A stretch of 64,000 nt of DNA from Lentzea waywayandensis. GTDB lineage: Bacteria > Actinomycetota > Actinomycetes > Mycobacteriales > Pseudonocardiaceae. A model generated the notes under the pieces. The model saw only the letters and a program-made list of their open reading frames with translations, was not told the DNA's origin and did no database searches. How positions within the stretch are numbered: the stretch's first letter is position 1; each line of letters begins with the position of its first letter. Position numbers and translations under genes: made by a program. Below, in pieces: positions 54,756 through 62,858 of the stretch. The stretch is from contig NZ_FOYL01000012.1 of NCBI RefSeq assembly GCF_900115955.1, forward strand, positions 62,001-126,000. The letters are read 5' to 3'.

Positions 54756-55763
54756 ATGGCACGTCCGATCACGTTGTTCACCGGGCAGTGGGCCGACCTG
54801 CCGTTCGAGGAGGTCTGCGGACTGGCCTCGGGCTGGGGCTACGACGGCCTGGAGATCGCCTGCTGGGGCGACCACCTCGACCCGTGGCGGGCCGCGGAGG
54901 ACGACGACTACGTCGCGGACCGGCTCGCGATCCTCGCCAAGCACGACCTGAAGGTGTGGGCGATCTCCAACCACCTCACCGGTCAGGCCGTCTGCGACGA
55001 CCCCATCGACGAGCGGCACCAGGGCATCCTTTCCGCCCGCAACTGGGGTGACGGCGATCCCGAGGGGGTGCGGCAGCGCGCGGCGGAGGAGATGAAGATG
55101 ACCGCGCGGGCCGCCGCGAGGCTCGGCGTCGACACCGTCGTGGGCTTCACCGGCTCGTCGATCTGGAAGACCGTCGCGATGTTCCCGCCGGCGCCCCAGT
55201 CGATGATCGACGCCGGTTACCAGGACTTCGCCGACCGCTGGAACCCGATCCTGGACGTGTTCGACGAGGTCGGCGTCCGGTTCGCGCACGAGGTCCACCC
55301 GTCCGAGATCGCCTACGACTACTGGACCACCGTCCGCGCGCTGGAGGCGATCGGGCACCGGCCCGCGTTCGGCCTCAACTGGGACCCGTCGCACTTCGTC
55401 TGGCAGGACCTCGACCCGGTCGGGTTCCTGTGGGACTTCCGCGACCGGATCTACCACGTCGACTGCAAGGACGCCCGGCGTCAGGTCGGCAACGGCCGCA
55501 ACGGGCGGATGGGCTCGCACCTGCCGTGGGCGGACCCGCGACGTGGCTGGGACTTCGTCTCCACCGGACGCGGTGACGTGCCGTGGGAGCAGTCGTTCCG
55601 GATGCTCAACACGATCGGCTACTCCGGCCCGATCAGCGTCGAGTGGGAGGACGCGGGGATGGACCGGCTCGTCGGTGCGCCTGAGGCGCTGGAGTTCATC
55701 CGCCGCAACGCTTTCGACCCGCCGTCGGCCTCGTTCGACGCCGCGTTCAGCTCGGGCGGCTGA
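54756..55763 (+). CDS. TIM-barrel sugar isomerase/epimerase or lyase (AP-endonuclease-2 fold)
   Basis: A 335-residue protein of the xylose-isomerase-like TIM-barrel group. Putative metal ligands lie in FAHEVHPSEIAYD (Glu), GLNWDPSHFVWQDLD (Asp, His), YHVDCKDA (His, Asp) and ISVEWEDAG (Glu). Members isomerise, epimerise, dehydrate or beta-eliminate sugars and keto-sugars. GAGGAGGAG immediately precedes ATG 54756. Coupled by position to the Gfo/Idh/MocA enzyme; together they probably process the imported compound in two successive steps. Confidence 0.9.
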   Translation: MARPITLFTGQWADLPFEEVCGLASGWGYDGLEIACWGDHLDPWRAAEDDDYVADRLAILAKHDLKVWAISNHLTGQAVCDDPIDERHQGILSARNWGDGDPEGVRQRAAEEMKMTARAAARLGVDTVVGFTGSSIWKTVAMFPPAPQSMIDAGYQDFADRWNPILDVFDEVGVRFAHEVHPSEIAYDYWTTVRALEAIGHRPAFGLNWDPSHFVWQDLDPVGFLWDFRDRIYHVDCKDARRQVGNGRNGRMGSHLPWADPRRGWDFVSTGRGDVPWEQSFRMLNTIGYSGPISVEWEDAGMDRLVGAPEALEFIRRNAFDPPSASFDAAFSSGG

Positions 55764-55808
55764 CCCGGCCCGCGCACTGCCTTCCGGTTCCGATGTGACA
55801 ATTGTTCG

Positions 55809-57023
55809 ATGGAGAGCACCTTGGGTGTAGAGGCGGGTTCGCCGGCCGCTGTGCTGCGCATGCTGATGGACGGCAGCCCGCGCACCCGAGCGGAGATCGT
55901 GGCCGCGACCGGCCTCGCCCGGTCCACCGTGCGCGCCAGGCTGGACCTGCTCGTGGCCGCCGGCCTGGTGAGCGACAGCGGCACGGGGGAGTCCACCGGC
56001 GGACGCCCGGCGGGCCGGTTCGGGTTCAACCCCGGCGCTCACCACGTGCTGGCGGCCGAGGTGGGCGCCACCCACGCCACCGTCGCCGTCTCCGACCTGG
56101 CGTGCCGGTTGCTCGCCGTCGAACAGGTGGACCTCGACGTGGCGGACGGCCCGGAGAAGATCCTGCCGCTCCTCGCCACGACCTGGCGTTCGCTGCTGAA
56201 GACCGTTCCCGACGCGGAGATCGCCGGCGTGGGCATAGGCCTGCCGGGGCCGGTCGAGCACTCCACCGGCAAACCGAACAACCCGCCGATCATGCCGGGC
56301 TGGGACGGGTTCGACGTGCCGGCGGCGATCACGGCGGAGTTCGGTGTGCCGGTGCTGGTCGACAACGAGGTCAACCTGATGGCGCTGGGCGAGCACACCG
56401 CCTCGCATCCGGACGTGCGGCACATGATCGTGGTGAAGGCGGCGACCGGCATCGGCGCCGGTCTGATCAGCAACGGCGTGCTGCACCGCGGCGCGGCGGG
56501 CGCGGCCGGCGACCTCGGCCACATCCGCGTGCCCCAGGGTGGCGAGGCGCTGTGCCGGTGCGGCAACACCGACTGCCTGGAAGCCGTCGCCGCCGGTCCC
56601 GCGCTCGCGGCGAGGCTGCGGGACCTCGGACATCCGGCGCACTCGACGGCCGACGTGGTGAACCTGGTCCGCTCCGGCAACCTCGAGGCCGGTCGGGTCG
56701 TGCGGCAGGCGGGCCGGGACATCGGTGAGGTGCTCGCCGGGTGCGTGAGCATGTTCAACCCGTCGCTCGTGGTCATCGGCGGCCTGCTGGCGGAGGCGGG
56801 GGAGATGCTGCTGGCGGGTGTGCGCGAGTCGATCTACCGGCGTTCGCTGCCGCTGGCGACCGAGAACCTGCGGATCGTCGCGTCGGGCGCCGGTGTCACC
56901 GCCGGGGCGCTGGGCGCGGCGGCGATGGTGGTGCGGCACGTGTTGTCGCCGGAGGTGCTGGACGCGCGGCTGGACGAGGTGTCCGCCGGTGCCTCCACCG
57001 GTGAGGTGCAACTGGCGGAGTAA
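55809..57023 (+). CDS. ROK-family transcriptional regulator
   Basis: A 404-residue ROK repressor. The N-terminal HTH is AVLRMLMDGSPRTRAEIVAATGLARSTVRARLDLLVAAGLV. The sugar-kinase-like part has LAAEVGATHATVAV, GVGIGLPGPVE, PVLVDNEVNLMALGE and the zinc site CRCGNTDCLEAVA preceded by GDLGHIRV. It likely senses the imported sugar or a derivative and represses the operon, including itself; ACAATTGT (55798-55805) sits just before the ATG. It is last in the ABC-catabolic unit, 45 bases after the isomerase. Confidence 0.92.
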   Translation: MESTLGVEAGSPAAVLRMLMDGSPRTRAEIVAATGLARSTVRARLDLLVAAGLVSDSGTGESTGGRPAGRFGFNPGAHHVLAAEVGATHATVAVSDLACRLLAVEQVDLDVADGPEKILPLLATTWRSLLKTVPDAEIAGVGIGLPGPVEHSTGKPNNPPIMPGWDGFDVPAAITAEFGVPVLVDNEVNLMALGEHTASHPDVRHMIVVKAATGIGAGLISNGVLHRGAAGAAGDLGHIRVPQGGEALCRCGNTDCLEAVAAGPALAARLRDLGHPAHSTADVVNLVRSGNLEAGRVVRQAGRDIGEVLAGCVSMFNPSLVVIGGLLAEAGEMLLAGVRESIYRRSLPLATENLRIVASGAGVTAGALGAAAMVVRHVLSPEVLDARLDEVSAGASTGEVQLAE

Positions 57024-57079
57024 TGGCGGCGCTCATCCTGAAGATAGGTGCGATCTGACAGCGAACAGCCGACTTTTGA

Positions 57080-57109
57080 TTGACAGCCGCCAATAGTCCG
57101 GCCTACCGT
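57080..57109 (+). promoter_or_regulatory. consensus-like promoter of a leaderless HTH gene
   Basis: TTGACA (57080-57085) and TACCGT (57104-57109) are 18 bases apart. A start site about 7 bases later falls on ATG 57116, and there is no ribosome-binding site, so the transcript is predicted to be leaderless. Confidence 0.6.
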
Positions 57110-57115
57110 CGCCGT

Positions 57116-57418
57116 ATGACGGTGACCCACGTAACACCGGGGGTGGTCGCACACCCCGTAGGGCGGACGCGCGCGCTCGTGGGGTCCGTGGGCAAGGAAC
57201 CCACGACGGCGACCCAGCACCTGTTGCGGCTCATGCGCACCGGCGCGACCGACCGGGCGATCGCCCGTGAGCTGGACGTCAGCCTGCGCACCCTGAACCG
57301 GCGCATCGCGCGTCTTCAGTCGTTGCTCGGCGTGCAGTCGCGGTTCCAGCTGGGCGTGCTCGCCGCCGAACTGGAGTGGCTCGCGGTGCCTCTACCGGCG
57401 CAGGCCTCGGGCGAGTGA
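57116..57418 (+). CDS. LuxR-type HTH-only protein
   Basis: A 100-residue protein with one recognisable domain: ATQHLLRLMRTGATDRAIARELDVSLRTLNRRIARLQSLLGVQSRFQLG, the C-terminal GerE/LuxR-type DNA-binding HTH (about 31-80). The first 30 residues (VTHVTPGVVAHPVGRTRALVGS) are not a known sensor domain. In actinomycetes this HTH usually sits behind a TrmB-like or receiver domain of 200 or more residues, so this is a stand-alone version. A strong promoter and a terminator flank it, so it is a one-gene unit. Confidence 0.85.
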   Translation: MTVTHVTPGVVAHPVGRTRALVGSVGKEPTTATQHLLRLMRTGATDRAIARELDVSLRTLNRRIARLQSLLGVQSRFQLGVLAAELEWLAVPLPAQASGE

Positions 57419-57447
57419 GCGACGGCTCCCGCGCGGAAGCCGTCGCT
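57418..57447. terminator. bidirectional hairpin terminator
   Basis: AGCGACGGCT (57418-57427) and AGCCGTCGCT (57438-57447) make a perfect 10-bp stem with a 10-base loop starting at the HTH gene stop, in the 48-bp gap between convergent genes. A short CTCTGATT stretch follows. Confidence 0.85.
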
Positions 57448-57466
57448 CTGATTCACGCCACCAGCT

Positions 57467-58204
57467 CTAAATGCCGCAGTTCGGTGCGGACCAGAAGCGG
57501 CTCGACTTGTGGGCGACGTGCACGTGGTCGTTGTGTCCGGTGTAGCCCGGGCCGAGGATCTCGTTGAAGCCGTGGTTGCGGGCCTGCTGCGCCAGTGCGC
57601 AGAAGCCCTGCGGCCCGGCGCCGAGGTCGACGGCGTCGCCGTACAGGTGCCGGCTTCCGGCGGCTCCGCCGACGGCGTTGTTGCACGAGACGCTGCGGAA
57701 GCCGCCGTTGACGTCGATCGGCCGGTCTCCCATGGCGTGCCGCATGGCCTGGAGCTTCCACATGGACACCAGGGCGTTGGCGCGTGCGGTCGCCGCCGAG
57801 ACGTTGCCGCCCGACCAGTCGGAGTTGCAGTTGTTGAGCTCGTCGTAGGTGAAGTTGACCGGCGTGCAGTCGTTGTCCTGCAACGCGTAGATCTTCGAGA
57901 ACGTCGCGGACCCGGCGATGCCGTCGGCGCCGAGGCCGTAGGCCTGCTGGAACCGGGTCACGGCCGCCTTCGTGCCGGCCCCGAACTGCCCGTCGATGGC
58001 GAGCACGGCGCCGTAGCCGGGATAGCCGGCCACGCGGATCTGCAACTGCCGGACGTCCTCGCCCGACGCTCCTTGCGAGAGGGTGCGTCCCCAGGTGTAA
58101 CAGGCGTCGGCGGCCTGCACGGGGTCCGCCTGCGCCGTCGCGGCAGGGGTGACGACCACGGCGGAGAGCAGGGCGAGGACCGGTAAGGCAAAGCGGAGTT
58201 TCAT
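57467..58204 (-). CDS. secreted M15-type peptidase with peptidoglycan-binding domain
   Basis: A 245-residue exported protein. Signal peptide MKLRFALPVLALLSAVVVTP, cleaved near ATAQADP. A PG_binding_1 domain lies at about 45-95 (LSQGASGEDVRQLQIRVAGYPGY, VTRFQQAYGLGADGIAG). The zinc peptidase domain follows: GGFRSVSCNNAVGGAAGSRHLYGDAVDLG (His-x6-Asp) and the final His in HNDHVHV. It resembles the Streptomyces albus G zinc D-Ala-D-Ala carboxypeptidase family and should trim cell-wall peptide stems. ATG 58204; paired cysteines suggest disulphides outside the cell. Confidence 0.9.
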   Translation of the reverse strand: MKLRFALPVLALLSAVVVTPAATAQADPVQAADACYTWGRTLSQGASGEDVRQLQIRVAGYPGYGAVLAIDGQFGAGTKAAVTRFQQAYGLGADGIAGSATFSKIYALQDNDCTPVNFTYDELNNCNSDWSGGNVSAATARANALVSMWKLQAMRHAMGDRPIDVNGGFRSVSCNNAVGGAAGSRHLYGDAVDLGAGPQGFCALAQQARNHGFNEILGPGYTGHNDHVHVAHKSSRFWSAPNCGI

Positions 58205-58418
58205 GACAAGCGGCACCTTTCGATCACAGGGAGGTGCAGCGTGTCGAGTCCGCGCCGGGTCTGTCAATGAGCAACCAAATGAACTTCGAGTGTGGCGAGG
58301 AGAAACCACCCGAACAGCCGTCGCGACAGAAGAAGCGCTCACGATCATGACATCTGTCATGGCCAGGTCGTGACGCCTGAGCCCCGCACCGTCCCGCTCC
58401 GGCGCCGAGCATCAGGGC

Positions 58419-59321
58419 ATGACGGAGACAGCTGTGCGGGCAGGCGCCGCGGTGGCGCTGAGCGGCCTGCGAAAGCGGTTCGGTGAGGTCCGCGCGGTCG
58501 ACGGGGTCGACCTGGTGATCTCGCCCGGCGAGGTGGTGGCGTTGCTCGGGCCGAACGGCGCGGGCAAGTCCACGACGGTGGACATGCTGCTCGGACTGTC
58601 CGTTCCGGACGCGGGGGAGATCAGGGTCTTCGGCAAGTCGCCGCGGGACGCGGTCGTGGCGGGGCAGATCTCGGCGATGCTGCAGAGCGGCGCTCTGCTG
58701 GACGACGCGACGGTGGCCGAGGTCGTGGGCCTGATCGCGGCGCTGCACCTCAAGCCGATGCCGGTCGCGCAGGCGTTGCGGCAGGCCGGGATCGCCGACC
58801 TGGCCGGGCGCAGGTGCACGAAGCTGTCCGGCGGGCAGAAGCAGCGGGTGCGGTTCGCGCTGGCGCTGGTGTGCGAGCCGGACCTGCTGGTGCTCGACGA
58901 GCCGACGGTCGCGATGGACGTGGAGACGCGGCGGGCGTTCTGGCAGCAGATGCGCGCGTACACCGACACGGGCCGCACGGTGCTGTTCGCGACGCACTAC
59001 CTCGACGAGGCCGAGGAGTACGCGGACCGCGTGGTGCTGATGCGCTCGGGCCGGATCGTGGCGGACGGGTCGGTGGCGCAGGTGCGTGCCACGGTGTCCG
59101 GCCGCACGTTGCGCGCGGTCGTGCCGGGAGCGGCGGACCTCGACCTGCCCGGTGTGCGTGCGGTCGAACGGCGCGGCGACCAGATCATGTTGACCTGCTC
59201 GGATTCCGACGCTGCCGTGCGCGCCCTGCTGACCCGCTATCCGCACGCCCACGACATCGAGATCACCGCGCTGGGCCTCGAGGACGCGTTCCTCGCGCTC
59301 ACGGGGGAGGACAACCGATGA
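58419..59321 (+). CDS. ABC exporter ATPase (drug/DrrA type)
   Basis: A 300-residue ATPase: Walker A GPNGAGKST, MLQSGALLDDATVAEVV, signature LSGGQKQRVRFAL, Walker B LLVLDEPTVAMD and switch FATHYLDEAEEYADR, followed by a C-terminal DrrA-like domain. It powers efflux of a lipophilic compound or lipid through the permease encoded next, whose ATG overlaps its stop. Start ATG 58419 has weak AGGG upstream. It heads a four-gene unit with permease, histidine kinase and response regulator. Confidence 0.93.
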   Translation: MTETAVRAGAAVALSGLRKRFGEVRAVDGVDLVISPGEVVALLGPNGAGKSTTVDMLLGLSVPDAGEIRVFGKSPRDAVVAGQISAMLQSGALLDDATVAEVVGLIAALHLKPMPVAQALRQAGIADLAGRRCTKLSGGQKQRVRFALALVCEPDLLVLDEPTVAMDVETRRAFWQQMRAYTDTGRTVLFATHYLDEAEEYADRVVLMRSGRIVADGSVAQVRATVSGRTLRAVVPGAADLDLPGVRAVERRGDQIMLTCSDSDAAVRALLTRYPHAHDIEITALGLEDAFLALTGEDNR

Positions 59322-60046
59322 ACACGCGTTTTCTGGGCCTGGAACTGCGGCGCGCGGTGCGCAACGGCCGGTACCTGATCTTCACCGTGGTGCTGCCCTC
59401 GGTGATGTTCGTGCTGTTCGTGAACCTCTACGGCGACGGTGAGGGCACGTTCCCGAACGGGCTGCCGGTCACCACGTCGCTGATGATGAACATGGCGTTG
59501 TTCGGGGTGATGGCCGGGCCGTTGTCGATCGGCGCGCGGATCGCCGTGGAGCGCGGGCTGGGCTGGCAGCGGCAGCTGCGGCTGACGCCGTTGACCGGGG
59601 CGGGCTACCTGACCACCAAGGGCGCGCTCGGCATGCTGGTCGGGCTGCCGGGGATCCTGCTGGTGTGCGTGATCGGCGCGGTCGAGGGCGTGCGGATGGA
59701 CGCGCCGCACTGGTTCGGCGTGCTGGCGACGCTGTGGCTGGGCGCGATCCCGTTCGTGTTGCTGGGCATCGTGATCGGGCTGATCGCGACCCCGGACGGC
59801 ATGCAGGCCGTCACCGGTCTGGCGTCGATGCTGTTCGGTCTGCTGGGCGGGATCTGGATCCCCGCCGACGTGGCGCCGGCCTGGCTGGCGGGGATCATGA
59901 AGGCGCTGCCGACGTTCTGGGTGAAGCAGCTGACGCAGGCGCCGTTCGTGTCCGGAGTGGACGTCAAGCAGGCGTTGCTGGTGATCGCGCTGTGGGTGGC
60001 CGGTCTGTCCGTGATCGCCGTGCGCCGCTACCGCGCGCAGAACTAG
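59318..60046 (+). CDS. ABC exporter permease (ABC-2 type)
   Basis: A 242-residue six-helix ABC-2 permease: FLGLELRRAVRNGRYLIFTVVLPSVMFVLFVNL, LMMNMALFGVMAGPLS, IAVERGLGWQRQLRLTPLT (the cytoplasmic coupling helix), and MLFGLLGGIWIPADVAPAWLAGIMKALPTFWVKQL near the end. ATG 59318 overlaps the ATPase stop (ATGA). It forms the membrane part of a DrrAB-type exporter, probably as a dimer. Four bases separate it from the kinase gene. Confidence 0.92.
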   Translation: MNTRFLGLELRRAVRNGRYLIFTVVLPSVMFVLFVNLYGDGEGTFPNGLPVTTSLMMNMALFGVMAGPLSIGARIAVERGLGWQRQLRLTPLTGAGYLTTKGALGMLVGLPGILLVCVIGAVEGVRMDAPHWFGVLATLWLGAIPFVLLGIVIGLIATPDGMQAVTGLASMLFGLLGGIWIPADVAPAWLAGIMKALPTFWVKQLTQAPFVSGVDVKQALLVIALWVAGLSVIAVRRYRAQN

Positions 60047-60050
60047 GTTC

Positions 60051-61133
60051 ATGGTCGTGCGCCGCGGCAAGGACAACACCAAGTGGTTCTGGTTCGCCCT
60101 CGTCTTCGTGCTGCTCTACATCCCGTCCGTGATCTACGAGGTCGTCGTCAGCGATCGGGGTGTGGTGGCACGGGTCGTTCTGGTGCTGTTGCTGGTGGCC
60201 TACGCGGTGGGCTGGATGGTGGTGCCGCGGTGGTTCTGGAGCAGCGGCAGCGAGAACCTCAACACGCTGCTGGCTGTGGGGCTCGCGGCGCTCGGCCTGG
60301 TGGTCGTGTACTGGCTGGGGATGTCGTACGCAGGGCTGATGGTCTACATCATGTCGTCGGTCGCGGTGGTGCTGAAGCCGTGGCGGGCGATCCTGATCGA
60401 CGGCACGGTGCTGCTCGCGCTGGCCGGCACGATGTTCCTCGAACAGGACCTGGCCATCGACGGCGGCCAGCTCGCCACCCTGCTCTCGATCTCGCTGGGG
60501 ATGCTCGCGGTCGGCAGGATGATCAGGGCGAACATGGCGTTGTCCGCGGCACAGGAGGAGATCGCCGCGATGGCGCGCACCGAGGAACGCAGCCGCCTGG
60601 CCCGCGACCTGCACGACATCCTGGGGCACAGCCTGACCACGATCGCGCTGAAGGCAGGGGTGGCGCGGCGGCTGCTGGAGAGCTCCTCGCCCGACCGGGC
60701 GCTGGAGGAGATCCGCGAGGTCGAGCACCTGAGCCGGCAGGCGCTCGGCGACGTCCGCACCACCGTGTCGGGCTACCGCGAGGTGTCGCTGTCGGCCGAG
60801 GTGGCCGGGGCGCGGGCGGCGTTGCGCACGGCCGGGGTGGAGGCGGACCTGCCGCACGCGGTGGACAACGTGCGACCCGAACTTCAGGGGGTGTTCGGGT
60901 ACGTGTTGCGCGAGGCGATCACCAACGTGCTGCGCCACGCCGCCGCGACTCGGTGCTCGGTGCGTCTGGGCGACACCTGGCTCGAGGTGTGGGACAACGG
61001 ACGGGGCACCGGGGTGGGGACCCCGGGGAACGGGTTGAAGGGCCTGGAGGAACGGCTCGCGCCGCACGGCGGCACCGTCCTCGCGGGACCGTTGGACGAC
61101 GGTGGCTACCGGCTGCGTGCCGAGGTCGCGTGA
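60051..61133 (+). CDS. DesK-type sensor histidine kinase
   Basis: A 360-residue sensor with about five membrane helices in the first 150 residues, then a dimerisation helix with the phospho-acceptor His188 in RSRLARDLHDILGHSLTTI (HisKA_3 type) and a short ATPase domain (LREAITNVLRHAAATRC, LEVWDNGRGTG, GNGLKGLEERLAPHGG). It presumably senses membrane state or the compound exported by the adjoining ABC system and phosphorylates the next gene product. Start ATG 60051, four bases after the permease stop. Confidence 0.94.
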   Translation: MVVRRGKDNTKWFWFALVFVLLYIPSVIYEVVVSDRGVVARVVLVLLLVAYAVGWMVVPRWFWSSGSENLNTLLAVGLAALGLVVVYWLGMSYAGLMVYIMSSVAVVLKPWRAILIDGTVLLALAGTMFLEQDLAIDGGQLATLLSISLGMLAVGRMIRANMALSAAQEEIAAMARTEERSRLARDLHDILGHSLTTIALKAGVARRLLESSSPDRALEEIREVEHLSRQALGDVRTTVSGYREVSLSAEVAGARAALRTAGVEADLPHAVDNVRPELQGVFGYVLREAITNVLRHAAATRCSVRLGDTWLEVWDNGRGTGVGTPGNGLKGLEERLAPHGGTVLAGPLDDGGYRLRAEVA

Positions 61134-61147
61134 CAGAGGAGAACGGT

Positions 61148-61753
61148 GTGATCAAGGTGCTGCTGGCCGACGACCAGGCACTGGTGCGGGGCGCGTTCGC
61201 CGCGATGCTGGGCCTGGAGCCCGACATCGAGGTCGTCGCCCAGGTCAGCGCCGGTGACGAGGTCGTGGCTGCCGCCCGGCGCACCACGCCCGACGTCGCG
61301 TTGCTCGACGTGCAGATGCCGGGCAAGGACGGCCTGAGTGCCGCGCTGGACCTCCGCCAGGCCGTGCCGAGCTGCCGGGTGATCGTCTGCACGACGTTCG
61401 GGCGGCCCGGTTACCTGGCGCGGGCGATGGCGGCGGGCGCGGCGGGGTTCGTGGTCAAGGACGCCTCCCCGGAGCAACTGGTCGACGCGGTCCGCCGGGT
61501 GCACGCGGGACTGCGTGTGGTGGACCCCGTTCTGGCGGCCGAGTCGCTGGCAACGGGCCACAGCCCGTTGACCGACCGGGAACGGGACGTGCTCGCCGTC
61601 GCCAGGGACGGCGGCACGGTGGCGGATCTGGCGAAGGCGCTGCACCTGTCCGAAGGCACCGTGCGCAACCACCTGAGCGCGGCGATCGGCAAGACCGGGG
61701 CCCGCACGCGGGCGGAGGCGGTCAAGGTCGCGGAGGACAGCGGCTGGCTTTAG
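61148..61753 (+). CDS. NarL/FixJ-family response regulator
   Basis: A 201-residue regulator: receiver VIKVLLADDQALVRGAFAAML with acidic pocket, phospho-acceptor Asp54 in VALLDVQMPG, CTTFGRPGYLARAMAAGAAGFVVKDA with the conserved Lys, and a C-terminal LuxR HTH (SPLTDRERDVLAVARDGGTVADLAKALHLSEGTVRNHLSAAIGKTGARTRAEAV). GTG 61148 has GAGGAG six bases upstream and gives the standard N-terminus; a GTG at 61130 overlapping the kinase stop is the alternative. It probably activates the exporter operon. Confidence 0.94.
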   Translation: MIKVLLADDQALVRGAFAAMLGLEPDIEVVAQVSAGDEVVAAARRTTPDVALLDVQMPGKDGLSAALDLRQAVPSCRVIVCTTFGRPGYLARAMAAGAAGFVVKDASPEQLVDAVRRVHAGLRVVDPVLAAESLATGHSPLTDRERDVLAVARDGGTVADLAKALHLSEGTVRNHLSAAIGKTGARTRAEAVKVAEDSGWL

Positions 61754-62310
61754 AGCCCGTGCCCGTGCAGGAACCGGCGCACGACGGCCTCGGGGTCGGC
61801 GGGCGCCTGGGTGGCCCGCTGGTCGACCCGCCGGGCGATGGCCCGCATCATCACCGGTCCGACCAGTGCGAAGAACGTGTGCCGCGGCGGTTCGACGACG
61901 AGAGCGCCGCGTCGTTGGTGGTGCAGGATGACCGCGTCCACCCGTTCCAGCAGCGTCTCCGGTTCGGCGAGCACCGATGCCACCTCCGGGCTGAACTTCG
62001 CTTCTCTCATCAGGGTGAGCACCACGCCGCCGCGGGTCTCGTAGAGCCTCGAGTAGTAGCTCACGATCGTGAGCAGATCGGCGGCCACGTCGTCGCCCGG
62101 TGCGTCGAGGTCGAGCGCGAACCCCGCGAAGTTGCCGCGGACGGCCTGGCGCAGCAGGTTCTGCTTGGAGGTGAACCGGCGGAACAGCGTCGCCTCGTTG
62201 ATCCCGGCGGCGTCGGCGATCGCGCGGGTGGTCGCCCGTTCGTAGCCCTGTTCGGCGATCACCGCCAAGGCCGCGGCGAACACCGTCTCGTCGGTGACCC
62301 TGCTAGCCAC
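61750..62310 (-). CDS. TetR-family regulator with twin operators
   Basis: A 186-residue TetR protein: HTH TVFAAALAVIAEQGYERATTRAIADAAGINEATLFRRFTSKQNLL, then a helical ligand domain. GTG 62310 has GAGGAGGG upstream. It is convergent (4-base overlap) with the response regulator gene and divergent from a small membrane-protein gene. Two sites with the same TGCAAG/CTTGCA architecture fill the gap, so it very likely represses itself and the membrane protein. Confidence 0.92.
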   Translation of the reverse strand: MASRVTDETVFAAALAVIAEQGYERATTRAIADAAGINEATLFRRFTSKQNLLRQAVRGNFAGFALDLDAPGDDVAADLLTIVSYYSRLYETRGGVVLTLMREAKFSPEVASVLAEPETLLERVDAVILHHQRRGALVVEPPRHTFFALVGPVMMRAIARRVDQRATQAPADPEAVVRRFLHGHGL

Positions 62311-62326
62311 ACACCCTCCTCGATCC

Positions 62327-62354
62327 GCTGATGCAAGTGGACACTTGCATCAGC
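62327..62354. promoter_or_regulatory. TetR operator 1 (TGCAAG type)
   Basis: GCTGATGCAAGTG and CACTTGCATCAGC are perfect 13-base arms around a 2-base centre, 16 bases upstream of the tetR GTG. The core TGCAAGTGGACACTTGCA is shared with operator 2. Confidence 0.88.
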
Positions 62355-62374
62355 GTGACCGGATGGCTACCTTG

Positions 62375-62396
62375 TTTGCAAGTGACCGCTTGCAAA
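62375..62396. promoter_or_regulatory. TetR operator 2 (TGCAAG type)
   Basis: TTTGCAAG-TGACCG-CTTGCAAA, perfect 8-base arms, 24 bases before the membrane-protein ATG. Core TGCAAGTGACCGCTTGCA matches operator 1 at the half-sites; the two centres are 45 bases apart. Confidence 0.85.
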
Positions 62397-62420
62397 TCAG
62401 CCTACCGAAGGACAGGGCAC

Positions 62421-62855
62421 ATGGCCGACACCAGCCTCCCCGCTCGCTCCTCAGTGCTCGCGCCCAGCGTCGGAGAGGTCGTCGTCGGCCTTCTCGGTGC
62501 CGCGGTGATCTCGGTCGTGGTCAACTCGCTGATCGCCCTGGTCGCGGGCAAGTTCGTCCCCGCCGGCGTGGAACGCATGGGCCTCGCGTTCGCGGAGTAC
62601 GCGCCCGCCACGGTGCTCGGCATCGCGCTGGGCACGCTCGGCTGGTACCTCGTGCGCCGCTTCGCCCGCACTCCGCAGCGCGTGCTGCGCGTCCTGGTTC
62701 CCGTGGTCGTGGTGCTGTCGTGGATTCCGGACCTGGGCATTCTCGCGGGCGGCGCCTCGGTGGTGAACTCGCTCGCGCTGATCCTGATGCACACGGTCGT
62801 CGCCGCGGCCACGGTGCCCGTGCTGTCGCGGGTCATGCCGCTCGGTGCCAGGTGA
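62421..62855 (+). CDS. DUF6069-like four-helix membrane protein
   Basis: A 144-residue protein with four membrane helices: VGEVVVGLLGAAVISVVVNSLIALVAG, YAPATVLGIALGTLGWYLVRRF, VLRVLVPVVVVLSWIPDLGIL and ALILMHTVVAAATVPVLSRVMPL. The helix order and the RVLRVLVPVVVVLS phrase match my recollection of DUF6069. GAAGGACAGG precedes ATG 62421. It is divergent from a TetR gene with two strong operators, so it is probably the regulated target, perhaps in membrane stress. Function unknown. Confidence 0.75.
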   Translation: MADTSLPARSSVLAPSVGEVVVGLLGAAVISVVVNSLIALVAGKFVPAGVERMGLAFAEYAPATVLGIALGTLGWYLVRRFARTPQRVLRVLVPVVVVLSWIPDLGILAGGASVVNSLALILMHTVVAAATVPVLSRVMPLGAR

Positions 62856-62858
62856 GCA

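Noticed and set aside
53517..57011. An 1164-codon open frame antisense to the dehydrogenase, isomerase and ROK genes
   Set aside because: It spans three well-supported genes and an intergenic gap with Arg/Gly/His-rich sequence; treated as a composition artefact.
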